From Lunularia cruciata (taxonomy: Eukaryota; Streptophyta; Marchantiopsida; Lunulariales; Lunulariaceae), in NCBI GenBank assembly GCA_948567375.1, contig OX419759.1, positions 28,311,493 to 28,375,492 of the forward strand: a stretch of 64,000 nt of DNA, read 5' to 3'. Under the pieces are notes generated by a model, which was not told the origin of the DNA, did no database searches, and was given only the letters and a program-made list of their open reading frames with translations. Below, in pieces: positions 11,415 to 22,331 of the stretch. A program made the position numbers and the translations under genes. Each line of letters starts with the position of its first letter. Position 1 is the stretch's first letter.

Positions 11415-12819
11415 GATCCTTCCAAACAACACCATCACGTCCTTCTTACACAAGGACTCCAGATGGCAAAACCTCGTGCACTCTCAAGATAGTGCGGCCT
11501 GTAGAAACATCAAGTGTCGTTGGTGCTGTGTGCTGTAGATATACATAGTCGCCTGGATGAAATCGACGGATCGAGGGTCTATAACCTCCTCCTCAAATGG
11601 TAGCATAGCGTAAAGTATCTCTATGCTGAGCAATCGCCAAGTTCTCAAAGGCCATCGGCATCACTCTTCGAAAGATCTCTGCCCGCTGAGAACATGCGCT
11701 CATTCATACATCGAGGTCATCCAAGTCCAAAACTATAGTAGCATCTCGACGAATGGCTGTAGGTAAATCTGGATCTCGTCCATAGAGTAGAAAGTATGGA
11801 GAGAAGGATGCTAAGGAGGCTTGCCGGCTGAATCGATAGCCCATGGCCAACCAAGGTAACTAGAGATCCCAATCTCCCAAGTGGCCTCTCTGCAAACCAT
11901 ACTTTCGCAATCCTCTCTTCACCGTTTGAACCACTCTCTCTGCTAAGCCATCTGCCTCAGGGTGATCTCGGGATGTAGTACGATGATCAATCAAAGCCTT
12001 GTCACACAACACCTGAAACTCTCCCAAGAATCTTGTACCCTGATCAGTCAAAACCTCAGCTGGTGCACCAAAATGACTAAGAACTCGATCCAGGAACAAG
12101 TAAGTTGTCCCTTCACTAGACTTGTCAGGAAGTGCTACCAACTCAATCCACTTGGAGAAGTGCTCCACCATCACCAAAACATACCGATGATGTCTCACAG
12201 TCAGCGGTAAAGGTCCGGCAAAGTCCAAACTCCAACGGTAACCCAATCCCATGATAGGTAATGGGTGTAACTGTGGCGTAGGAGCATTGAATGATGCTCT
12301 AACTTGGTCACAAACCATACATCTGGCAACAAACTGCTGTACCTCGGTCTGCATACCGCGCCACCAATAATGACTCTGGAGTAAGCTATATGTATGCTTT
12401 ACTCCAAAATGTCCTAGCTCCTCATGAGCATGATGGACCAACTGTGGTCTCTGTGATGGAAGTGGTACTACTCGCACTCTACCATCCTCCCATACACGCA
12501 AAAGATGTCTACCCTCCAATCTAAACCGTCTGGCTTGCTGAAGAACACGGTCTCTCTCCTTGGCCCCAACTGTGCCACCCACAACACCAGTGCGAAGATA
12601 GTCCATCACTAAGACATCATCATGAATGTCTCGCTGAACTGTACCAATATCTTCACTCTTTGGATCTGTGACCTCAATAACTCTTCCTGTATGCGTTGAG
12701 AGAGATACCACCAAAGTCTCTGCAAATATACACAAAAAGGCCGATGCATGCCAACCTGGCACCATCTCCTCATCTGTCTCACCATGCCAACGTGCTCCGG
12801 TCTGATCCTGCTGGCTGGG
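11415..12819 (-). pseudogene. Integrase of the methyltransferase retroelement
   Basis: Inserts element cDNA into chromosomes. The HHCC zinc domain is seen (HHAHEELGHFGVKH, then CMVCDQ), followed by the catalytic triad Asp (RWSLDFAGP), Asp (EVLTDQGTRF) and Glu (ADGLAERVVQT), all present. The frame continues past TAG 11860-11862 into the tail (SPYFLLYGRDPDLPT, HPGDYVYLQ), past TGA 11593-11595 and TAA 11446-11448, and joins the PHD finger. Stops make this copy non-functional unless read through. Confidence 0.9.
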
Positions 12820-14301
12820 ACATGGGTTTCTACTCAACCCATCTGCATCACGGTTCACCACTCCAGGTCTGTGAACAACTGTGAAATCATACTCCTGTAA
12901 AATCAGAGCCCATCGTGCAAGCTTCCCTGAAAGCTTGTCGGACTCCATCAACCACTTCAGCGGCTGATGATCAGTGATGAGAGTGAAGGGGTTACCAAAT
13001 AGGTAACATCGGAAATGTGCTACTGCCCAAACTGCTGCCAAGCACTCTCCCTCATATGAACTATACTTCGCCTCCGCTGAATTGTTGGAGCAACTAGCAT
13101 AGGCCACCACAAACTCCTTCTCCTCATCATCATGCTGGGTGAGCACCGCTCCAAGCCCCAACATACTCCAATCAGTATGAACCTGAAATGGTCGTCCCTT
13201 GATCGGTCTCCTCAAAATAGGAGCAGATGTCAACCTCTCCTTGAGCTCTACAAAAGCTCTCTCTTGCTCATCTCCCCAACACCACTCCTGTGTAAGCTTG
13301 GTCAGCTTTGTCAAGGCCTTGGCAATGGCACTAAATCCTCTAACATAGCGGCGATAGAAGTTTGCCAACCCAAGGAATGCTTGCACTCTGCTCACATCCG
13401 TAGGCCGAGGAATACGTGCAATAGCCTCCACCTTGGTCTGCTGGACACCAAGTCCTCCGGGGTAGATAGTGTGACCCAAATACTCAACTTGCTCGTGGAA
13501 GAACCTACACTTCCCAGGATGTAGTTTGAGTCCATGAGATCTCAACCTCTCAAACACCTCCAACAACTGTCGCTCATGCTCCTCCACAGTAGTGCTATAC
13601 ACCAAAATGTCATCAATATAGCACCGAGCAAAATCCAGTCCAGCTAGGATCTTATCCATGACCCTCTGGAACTCAGCAGGAGCGTTCTTCAACCCAAATG
13701 GTAAGAACCTCCACTGATATAACACATCCTTGCCGTGAGGATCAATAGCCCAAAATGTTGTCTTGGACTTATCTTCCTCCCTGATCGGCAACTGATGATA
13801 TCCTGCTCGAAGATCCAAAGTATTGAAGACCTTTGCATGCCCATTCGCATCAAAAATCTCCTCCGGTGTAGGCATGGCATACCGATCAGCCCTGGTCTGT
13901 TGGTTGATAGGACGGTAATCTCCACACATCCACCTATCTGTATAGTTGCCATGCATATCCTTCTTGGCTGGCATCACTGTCGCTGATGCATACTCTCCAT
14001 GTGAAATCTCCACCAAACCAGCCTCAAAAAGGTCAATACTCCGGCTCTGAATCAATGTCCTCTCCATCTCACTATATCGATAAGGACGTCAGAAAACTGG
14101 TGTGTCACTAGTCAGCTCAATCTGTATAGCAGGTCCCTTTAGAGCACCCAAATCCTTGATACTGAAGGCAAAACAACTCGTGTGACTCCTCAAGAACCTC
14201 CAAACCCTCCGTCTTTCCTCTCTAGTAAGCTTGGGTCCAAGATCTGGCTCCCAAGTATCCTCTGTAACTATAGTAGGAGTGGAAGACGTACTGACTGGCT
14301 G
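12820..14301 (-). pseudogene. Reverse transcriptase and RNase H of the methyltransferase retroelement
   Basis: From 14067 down to 11860 the frame is open for 735 codons. RT motifs are intact: MCGDYRPINQQT, LRAGYHQLPI, FLPFGLKNAPAEFQR and the catalytic YIDDILVYS (about 13596-13620). RNase H follows with HTDWSMLGLGAVL, YEGECLAAVWAV and LITDHQPLKWL, giving the acidic catalytic residues, and HRPGVVNRDADGLSR closes the domain. Upstream, the frame runs through an FAFSIKDLG linker interrupted by TGA 14089-14091. Ty3/gypsy order (RT, RNase H, integrase) is clear. Confidence 0.95.
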
Positions 14302-14625
14302 CTACACTGGGCCCTTGGGAGCAATGGTGTCATGCTCCCGACCACTAGAGGTCCCAACCTTTGTGTGAAAAACTCCCTCCACTCTGGCTGCAAGCTCCAC
14401 ACGTCCTCTGGCTGCATCCCATGTGGACCAAGGGTGTAATCCAAGTAGCCCACGCTCACCTGGATGGACTCCAAGTAGACCACTCTCCCTAGTAGCTACT
14501 GGATGTGTCCCAAGAATACCAGGTCCACTCGGTCCATCGCTCCCAACATGTGCCTGAATCGTCTCGATAGGCACATGGCTCACAAGTGTTCGAGTGGTGA
14601 TGCCTATCAAGCGCATCCTACGCTG

Positions 14626-15594
14626 CTCTGCCAAACCAAGGCTCACAATCCAGGTCAAACAGTTCAGGTCCATAGCCGGACCTAACACCTGATGCCTGGA
14701 TGCCTCTGACACTACTGGAACAGCGGTAATACCGGTGCAAAAACCCATCGCCCGCTCTCTCTCATCAGCATTGGGCTCCACCAACTGCTGTAACCGTGAG
14801 TCCCAAACAAGTCCAGGTCCTCCCTCTCGAAAAGCATGAGAGCCTGGCAAACTCATGAGTGTGGGAAATGCAGCTCTAGGCTGTCCAACTAGGTTCACCA
14901 CTGCCATAGGTGACCTATCAGCCACTACCACTGTCTGAGACTGACGTCCAGCATCCAAGATATCATCAACAAGAATGTGGTCTAGTCGCTGAATCCCATC
15001 ATAACTATGCTGTAGAACCTCTCTGGGTAAGAGGTTCGTCCACCAAAGACAAAGACGATGAGCCCGTGATCCCACTCTGGCTGCATCTAACAATACAGCA
15101 GGTCCCATCCATGAATGGACCTGATGTGTACTCGCCACCACTCCAGTGCGAGAATCACCCATCAATGGAACGTTCTCCAAAAGGTAAGCTAGAGAAACAG
15201 ACTGATGAACCTGGAGATGTCATAATATTTGTAACATCTCCCAAAACACACCAGAACAAGGATCCTAAAGACCCAAACCGCGGCCCGCACGGGTATGTCC
15301 CTGACATGGCCATCCAGAAATCACCAAGTGAATAGGTCCATGTCTCTCTAGATCATGCGCCCCCAGTAAGGAAATGTCTCCTGGTAAGGCCTTCTGGTAA
15401 CCTCTGACTGTTGACATCGGTAATAACTCCGGATACCGATAGGCCAAGTGTGCCACATGATGTAGAGAGACTCGCCTAGCAGTCTCATCTCTCTCTACAT
15501 ACAAGTACCTCTGTACTCGGATACCCGCCTGTAACACCGCAGCTAGTCCGGTGCTGATCCCACCAAACAACTCCAATAGACATATCCCCTCTAC
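14626..15594 (-). pseudogene. C5 cytosine DNA methyltransferase domain inside the retroelement polyprotein
   Basis: Transfers a methyl group from S-adenosylmethionine to cytosine C5. Motifs run in standard, non-permuted order: I (LLELFGGISTGLAAVLQAG, 15547-15579), IV with the catalytic Cys (ISGWPCQGHTRAGRG, Cys at 15304-15306), VI (LLENVPLMGDS, near 15177), VIII (GSRAHRLCLWWTNL), IX region (ADERERAMGF) and X (VLGPAMDLNCLTWI, about 14647-14697). Overall style is closer to DNMT3 than to the rearranged plant DRM enzymes; no BAH, UBA or RFTS domain is seen. Two in-frame stops (TAG 15265-15267 and TGA 15220-15222) interrupt it between IV and VI, with no frameshift. It sits between protease and RT, so it would be released from, or act within, Gag-Pol. 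Confidence 0.93.
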
Positions 15595-15960
15595 TGGATA
15601 CTGCCAAGCAATGAGTGTGGTATCCAGAGGTATCAAAGCAATCACCTCTGGTGGCTCATCCTCACACTCATCCCCTGATGGTACGAAGGCTCCACTCCAA
15701 GCCTGCTGCACCAACTGATCTGCATGTTGCTGCAATGCCTCCTCTGAACTCCACAATGGAACATCCAAGGTGGATGGAACAATCCCACTCGTACTCCATA
15801 GCCGAGTGATCTCCTCTGGTATTGGAGTATCCTCTGCATGGGCGTTCCCCTCCAACAAGTCACCAGGCCAAGTAACTGCACCGCTGAAAGCTAAAATTGA
15901 TGCTGCCATGGTCCTGGACTCTAGTGAGCCAAGACTGCCACTACTGAAGCGTACTGGTAG

Positions 15961-16314
15961 GTGACATACCCGTCCCTCACCAGACTGCCAACCAGGTCTA
16001 TAAGAGGCTGTCTCCTCCCAATAGTCAATGCTGAAACCCATAGGGTATAACACTGCTCCCCCAACTAGCAAATCATATGACTCAACTATTGTCGCAATAG
16101 CCTGAGCTCTCACCACCGAGCTATCAGTCGGATGACCAGGCTGAACCTGGACAACAAGCTCCCCACGTGTGATGTACTGTGTCGAACCACCACCTAGAGA
16201 TGTCTGGATCTGAAATGGACACCTCTCCACATCGGTCTTCCGTAACTCCAGACCAACAACTGCAACCTTCCCCAACATAAGGAGCTGCGCACCAGAGTCT
16301 AACAAGACTCTCTA
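15961..16314 (-). pseudogene. Protease of the methyltransferase retroelement
   Basis: A retropepsin-like domain directly after TAG 16312-16314 in the same frame. The catalytic loop is VLLDSGAQLLMLGK, and the distal segment is SYDLLVGGAVLYPMGFSIDYW. It would cleave the polyprotein. It is followed by a roughly 120-residue linker (15595-15960) before methyltransferase motif I. Confidence 0.8.
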
Positions 16315-16785
16315 TGGTGTATAGACCTTCCCTGAAGGTCCCACTAAATGAAAGATCCCCCTTTGGTTATCCAATAGGACAACACCAGGTGTAAACCGCG
16401 CTCTCTCAAAGGCCGGTCTAGTTGGCAACTCCTCCAGTCTAGCCGCTGCTGCCTGCCATAAACCACTGGTCGCTGAACGGATCCCATGCTCCTCAACCAA
16501 GTCAGCTCCACTACCAACCACCTCTGCTCTAGTAGTAGGAACTGCACCATCCCTACTCTCACACAACGTGGCAGCCAACCGGAACACTGGGGCTAGGTCA
16601 ACTCCCAATGTAAACATGTCACTGGCTGAAAATAAAGGATGCCGCATAATCAGCTGAGCCGCCTCCAATATCATGCTAGACTCAGTCTGTGTAGTAGCAG
16701 GTGGCTGACTAGCAGGTAGTCCATCATGTACTCCATCACCACCTACCACACCTGCATTGGGACGTCTAGGAACCATGGATGTCAT
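16315..16785 (-). pseudogene. Gag-protease connector of the methyltransferase retroelement
   Basis: 157 codons from an ATG directly after the gag TAG (16786-16788) to the next TAG. No zinc or catalytic motif is seen. The in-frame position right after a UAG resembles gag-stop-pol organisations, but with ten stops in the frame decay is equally likely. Confidence 0.6.
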
Positions 16786-18588
16786 CTACAATGCCTCAGA
16801 TAGCGTGAAAGACTGGGGAAGTCTGACCTGTCTGCCAACCTCTCCTCTCTGTGGGTCCAACTCCACTGATGCTCCTCTAGGCTCTGGAGCACGTACTGCA
16901 CTCCTAGTCACTGCTACAGATGCATCCACCTGTGCTGCTCCGCACATGAAGTCCAAAGCATCTCTATCACCAGCATATGAGGTGGAAGCCTCAGCACCCG
17001 AATCTGATCTCCTCTGAGCAATAGCCATACTAGCCAATCTCTGCTCCAACTGCTCAATCCGAGTAGCCATAGCTATGTCAGAAGTAAGGGCAGGTACTGC
17101 ACCCCTACTAGGGGTAGATCCTCTACTACCACCTCTACCACCTCGTCCTCCATGAACTGGAGCTCCTCTACTACCTGCCATAGCAGCCCTACCACTCCGT
17201 AACTCCGGGTGTAGGTCAAAACACCGGTCACTAGTGTGACCAAATCTGTGGCAATGCTCACACTGCCTCTGTGCTGGCTGTGATGCATTAGAGGTATCAG
17301 GTCCGCTGCCCTCCGTACACTCTCTCCTATGGTGAGGTCCACCACAAGTCCAACAAGCAACACCACCACTCACTGGCTGCTGCTGACCCAAAAATGAGGG
17401 TAAGGGTCTAACTCCACTAGGCCCTCCACTCGCTCCATAGGATCTGGGCTGTCCACCCTGTCCTCGAAAACCAACTGGGCGTGGTGCACTCTGCTGCACT
17501 CTAGAAGAAGTCACAACCATGGATGAGGTCTCTCTACCAAATCCAGCTGTCACCACTCTCTCCTCCACCATGTTGAGCTCAATACGCTCAGCCAAACCAA
17601 AGACTACTACCAAAGTGGGCAAAGTAGCCTGCAACAACGTAGCATCACGAACTCTACGTCGCAACTCCCTGTCCAGTATCCCATACCAAAACTGGACTGC
17701 CTGGGCCTCAGTAACTCCCTGAGTGAAACTGATCAGCCGCCTCATGCGAGTGTATGCCTTGCGTAGGCTCTCTCCAGCCTTCCGCTGGAACTCCTGCAAG
17801 CTCCTCAGCTTGTCAATCCGCACTCCCTGGTAGTTTTGCCTCAAACATAGGAAGAACTCAACCATGGGGTTAAACCCCGGTACCACACCACCTCCTGCAG
17901 CGGTACCTCCACTCATAGTAGCACTATCTCCAGCTAGTGCACCTCCACTAGCTCCACCAACACTACTTGAGCTAGAACTCGTGGGTACAGCCGATCTACT
18001 CCTGGCCACCGAGCCTGAAGTGATGGAGACATAGTGTGGAGACCAATACTGTCTCCATAACTCAATCTCCTCCAAATGAGCTCTCCTGAACTCATGGTAG
18101 TCATCCATCGGCGGACCCTCCAAGTGCTGAAACAACCCCTTCCATGCCATGAAAGGTGTGAACAAAGTCGGGTTCCGCATCTGCTGCAGATCACACCAAC
18201 TATCAAACTCCTGGATGAAGTCATCCAACTCAATGGTACCCACTGTACCAGAGTAACGCCTAGGGCCTTTGGAGGCCCCATAAATCTCGTCCATGTACCA
18301 CAACAACGGTGCGGACACACCAAGTGCACTCTCAACTGAATCAGCTCCTGTGTCGAACTCCAACTCAGAGTCAATCTCCTCCCTCACTGGGACCTGAGAT
18401 ATAGGCTGATACCGAGCACCACTCCGAGTAAACCCACTGCGTACTGCAGGGCTAACTCCTTTGGAATCTCCAAAGAACTCCGTCGTGACCACGTAATTGC
18501 AACAGCAAACCCGAACCACCAACTGCAACCGCAAGTCACAACCGCAAGTACCCCACCAAGTGCCAACACCACCACGTGCCAACACCAA
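16786..18588 (-). pseudogene. Gag of the methyltransferase retroelement
   Basis: 600 open codons. The capsid core is seen (LDDFIQEFDSWCDLQQ, then LRKAYTRMRRLISFTQGV and AVQFWYGILDRELRRRV). Two zinc-knuckle-like motifs follow (CWTCGGPHHRREC and CEHCHRFGHTSDRC), then a Gly/Arg-rich stretch. The frame opens at a TTG after a stop, and the first in-frame Met is well inside (YMDEIYGA), so the original start codon has probably been lost. Gag would package the element RNA. Confidence 0.85.
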
Positions 18589-19819
18589 CTAAACACCACC
18601 CACTAATGTAACTCTACCGAGATAACTACACTAGGGGAAGGGCAACCTGTAACCTGCCATCATAACACGCACTCTCACGGTCTGCAGGTCATCACTTCCT
18701 GCCTCACCGGAGAGAAACAAAGGTAGTCTGACTGGTCATCACTCCAGCCTCACCATCGAGAGCATACCAGAGCACCAATGCTCAAAAGTCAGGGCACCTC
18801 ACACAAACGTGGTGCACAAATAGGAAGCAGAGAATGGAGGGGATCCAATCACAAGATATCTAAACGAAAACCCTCCATCTCATAACACAACACGGGATTG
18901 ACTCTGCCACCATTTGGCATTTGACATAAGAGCAGTTCTTATCTGAGTCCTAAGCTACCAGGATCACCAAGAATGGGATCAAACTGCCTCTCCTAGCCAA
19001 AGCTACATGTGTATAGATAACAGTGGCACAATCACTAGGACAACAAGTGAGGGTGGACCAATTGGCTAGGGCACCAGTCTAGGAACAAGAGATCTAGGGG
19101 TCAAACCATGTTGTGCACAATCTAGCAGGAAAGGTAGATTTTGCCAACCAATGACCAAGATCTACTCTAAACTAGCTAGTCTCACGCCAGCAAGTTGGCT
19201 TGCTGGCCCTTCTAGGCCTTCATAGCCTCTCATAGCCCACAGCCCTATGCCTCGAAGCCTCGAAACGCCGAAATTCAGCCAAATGAGGCCTTTCTTGTTG
19301 CCACTTCGAACCTCCTCCAAAATCTGTGAAACTTCTCCAAACTAGCAAAACTTCTCCAAATCTGGCCAAACAACGAAACTCCTCCAATTTTGGCCCAAAA
19401 TCTGATGTAAAATCTGACGTAAACCCTAAAGATGGATGTCCGCTAAATACCCCACTAACTTTCCACTCGAGCCAAATTGACAAAACGGGTTTTTCCAAAT
19501 CACAATTTCATGAGAAGAGCTTTCCAACTCCACCTTCAATTTCACTTTCTGAGCCCAACTCGTAGCAAATTGGTCATGCCTTCACCTCCTGAGCTCAAAA
19601 TCACAACAGTGCTCAAAAATTGCTCCTTCTTTGCTTGAAATTTGGCCAGCGCTTCCGCACACCGTCCGCCTCACTGCCAAATTTGCATCAACTACACGAG
19701 CTTTTGCACACTAGGGAAACACAGAACCTGAATCGAGCTACCACGATCCACCGAGCTTGGAGATACCACCAACACTCAACGTTCCTGCACCCAATTTCCC
19801 CCTGACTTCACTTCTCTGA
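18589..19819 (-). other. 5' leader of the methyltransferase retroelement
   Basis: About 1.2 kb between the right LTR and gag without a credible ORF. No good match to a tRNA-iMet or tRNA-Asp primer site is seen next to the LTR end; the minus strand there reads TCAGAGAAGTGAAG. Confidence 0.6.
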
Positions 19820-20270
19820 TGTAATCAGATTGCTTAACATTCTCAACTCAACTCAACTCAGATCAGTACTTGATCTGTCACTCTATAAACTGCCAACAAC
19901 TGGGCACTGATTACAGTCAAGCCACACCCACTCAAGCATAGAGAATCCAGGTGACGCTCGCCGGCCTCTGTCCACCATAGCCAGGAACTCGAAGGCTCAA
20001 CATCAGAGAAGTGAGCTCTCTGGAGCTCACTTTGAAACTATACTCCTTGGACTTGAGCTAGCCTTGAAACCCTAACGGTCCCGCTGACGGCACACTCGAC
20101 GGTGCAAACGGTGCAAAGTGACGGTGGGCCCCACCGTGAAGTCAGTACCCTGAACACAAAATCTAACCGTCGGAAAGTAGTCCCTGAGAAACTGCTAGAA
20201 TAACTTTAACTACCATCACTGGAACTCCAGTGTTCGAGCATCTAGATGCGGAACTACAAATGGCGTGACA
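19820..20270 (-). repeat. LTR core, right copy (5' LTR), lacking segment X
   Basis: Plus-strand TG (19820) to CA (20270). Its 449-bp core aligns gaplessly with 10463-10911. Element A gag resumes at the next base. Confidence 0.88.
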
Positions 20271-20774
20271 ACTCATCTTGAAGATTGGTGGATTCAAAGT
20301 AACGTTTGTAGTCAAACACAAAATTCTCCACTATGCTTGGGAGGAATCCTTGCCTTCAAACACCTTGGGTTTTGGAAATCAAATATGATCTTCTCCATCT
20401 TGAACTGGTGCTCTGTCTAACTGTTCTCATCATTGCTGGTCTTGTTCATCCAACAATCGAGTAAGATGCTCGATTTGTTATTGCATTGCAAGGATAACAT
20501 CCGGTATTGCCGCCATCACTACAACTCTATTCCACTACCCTCAATTTATCTAATTGATTAACACATAGATACAACACGTCCACCGTTCTCCATAAGTTAC
20601 TACTGGAAGTATCAAGGGTTCCTCAGACACGATGATCATATGTAGAAAATCCTGCCCAAAGCGCAAGGTGATGAATTGTGTGAAATGATGCTTTGGTAAT
20701 ATCTAGACATGAAAATCCCAATGGTTTGGCGGAAGTGGATTTGGTGGTCCATAAATTCCATCCATCCCATTCTT
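20271..20774 (-). pseudogene. Element A gag, N-terminal part and leader
   Basis: Continues the gag interrupted at 10356. The sequence CTTGAAGATTGG with its downstream context matches the uninterrupted gag of element C around 44915-44960. No long ORF remains. Confidence 0.7.
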
Positions 20775-20786
20775 GCTTTGATACCA
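20775..20786 (-). promoter_or_regulatory. Primer binding site of element A (tRNA-iMet)
   Basis: Minus strand TGGTATCAAAGC, one base from the complement of the initiator tRNA-Met 3' end, one base from the LTR end. Confidence 0.85.
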
Positions 20787-20787
20787 A

Positions 20788-21195
20788 TGTAAAAGACCAA
20801 AACCGAGGAGAGAAATAGGAGAACGGAACTCACATTGGGATACTTGAATGAGGGAAAAATCCAAATGCCTAGCATGAGCTTCGGCTTTGGTATTTATAGG
20901 TAGCATACAAGACCCTTGAAGCTTCTCAAGAAGCTTCCTTGAGCCGCTTTCTTGGAGTGCAAGCCAAGTTAACCAAGAAGCTTCTCAAGAAGCTTCCTTC
21001 TAGAAGCCGCCTACTTGGCATGCAAGCTAAGCTAGTTAGAAGCTTCTAGAAGCTACTTGCTTAGGGCGCAAGTTAACTAGTTGGGAAGCTTCCCAAGAAG
21101 CTTCTTAGATGCTTCTAGAATATTCTAGGCTATTTTGTCTTATTCTCTACTTCCTAAGCCCGACTAACTTCATCGCTAAACTCCATATTGTTACA
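20788..21195 (-). repeat. 5' LTR of element A (408 bp)
   Basis: Runs from TGTAAAAG to ATTGTTACA on the plus strand, giving TG...CA ends, next to a primer site. The same LTR is found at 23971-24396 (plus), 25793-26251 and 45424-45721. It contains TATTTATAG (about 20893) and several heat-shock-element-like motifs. Confidence 0.9.
20920..21125. promoter_or_regulatory. Cluster of heat-shock-element-like motifs in element A LTR
   Basis: Alternating GAA and TTC blocks spaced by two bases recur here, for example TTCTAGAATATTC (21112-21124) and GAAGCTTCTAGAAGC (about 21042-21056). Heat shock factors bind nGAAnnTTCnnGAAn. The cluster lies upstream of the LTR TATA box in the element's sense. Confidence 0.6.
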
Positions 21196-21333
21196 GTAGC
21201 CATAGAGCAAACCAAGTAGGGAGATGAGTTCCAAGATGGGAAGTTTGCCAAGAAGGCAACCAAGGAGCAAGCTTGGAAGAGAGATGAGTCACTAAAAGGG
21301 AAGTTTGTTAGTAAAGCAGCCATAGAGTAAGCT

Positions 21334-22331
21334 TTGGAGGAAGATAAGTCTGTATTCGTGGTGTGGATCAAGCAGATTGCACAAGAACAATTTGCAAAGG
21401 GCCAAGAGCCTCATCAAGCAATGGTTGATCGGATAGTTAAGGAGTTTGCGGACGTGTTTCCGGATGATCTGTCAAAGGGATTACCCTTTGATCGAGGTAT
21501 GCCCTTCAAGATAGAGCTATTGCCAAGGAGTACTCCAGTGAGTAGACCGATCTACCGGCTCTCACCAAAGGAGTTGGAAGAGTTGCAAATAACACTTATA
21601 GAGTTGTTAGAGAAGGACTTCATATGACATAGTACCTCTCCTTGGAGAGCACCGATACTATTTGTTCCAAAGAAGGATGGAGGTCTCATTTTTGTATTGA
21701 TTATCATGAGCTCAATAAGCAAACCGTGAAGAATGCATATCCCTTGCCTTGGATCGATGACTTGCTTGATCAATTAAGTAGAGCACGCTACTTTTCCAAG
21801 TTGGATCTTAGTAGCGGCTATTGGCAAATTCCTATTGATAGAGAGGATGTACAAAAGACTGCCTTTTGTACTAGGTATGGGCATTTTGAGTGGAGAGTTC
21901 TACCTTTTGGACTCACAAATGCTCCAATAGTCTTCATGGATCAGATGCATCGGGTGTTGGATGGACTATTGGATTGGTCTGTGGTGGTGTTTTTGGATGA
22001 TATCTTAATCTATAGCAAGACAGAGGCGGAACATGTGAATCATGTGCAAGAAGTCCTAAGGCAACTACGACAATGGAAATTTTATTGCAAGAAGTCAAAG
22101 TGTGCCATTTGGCAAAAGAAGGTTACCTTCTTGAGTCATGAGATCTCATCAAAGGGGATCAAGATGGGAGAAGAGAAAATAAAGGCCATTACTGATTGGC
22201 CTACCCCCAAGGATGCTACAGAAGTACGGGCATTTAATGGATTGGCCAGTTTTTTCCGACGGTTCATCCATTATTATGCTCATGTGGCTACACCATTGGC
22301 TGACCTCTTGGGAAAGAACTCAAGCTTCTAG
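21334..22331 (+). pseudogene. Element B reverse transcriptase
   Basis: The linker and RT start (PVSRPIYRLSPKELEEL) are open to 21627. After a stop, RT is open at 21642-22331 with [48 protein letters not shown] and the catalytic FLDDILIYS. This is the best-preserved RT of the A/B/C family, with a stop and a frame change between its two parts. Confidence 0.9.

Larger units (their letters stand above)
10357..20270 (-). mobile_element. Ty3/gypsy element encoding a DNA methyltransferase and a PHD finger, nested in element A
   Basis: A 9.9-kb insertion. Its outer ends read TG (10357) and CA (20270) on the plus strand and are flanked by a probable 4-bp target duplication, GCTC (10353-10356) and ACTC (20271-20274), with one change. 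Coding is on the minus strand in a single frame from 18588 to 11188: Gag, protease, C5 methyltransferase, RT, RNase H, integrase, PHD finger, broken by ten nonsense codons and no frameshift. A 449-bp LTR core is present at both ends (10463-10911 and 19822-20270) with 16 differences. A 107-bp LTR segment is present twice at the left end and absent on the right. Confidence 0.9.
6141..21195 (-). mobile_element. Element A: Ty3/gypsy chromovirus, 3'-truncated, interrupted at 10357-20270
   Basis: A minus-strand element in the order 5' LTR (20788-21195), primer site, gag (20271-20774 then 9681-10356), protease, RT, RNase H, integrase, chromodomain (to about 6141). The same family occurs as elements B and C. 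Gag is split by a nested 9.9-kb element; the flanks align with the continuous gag of element C at 44880-44960. Coding is broken by many stops and frameshifts. The 3' LTR is missing. Confidence 0.85.

Noticed and set aside
11962-13986. Several plus-strand ORFs across the RT and integrase region
   Set aside because: They are antisense shadows of the open minus-strand frame with no domain features.
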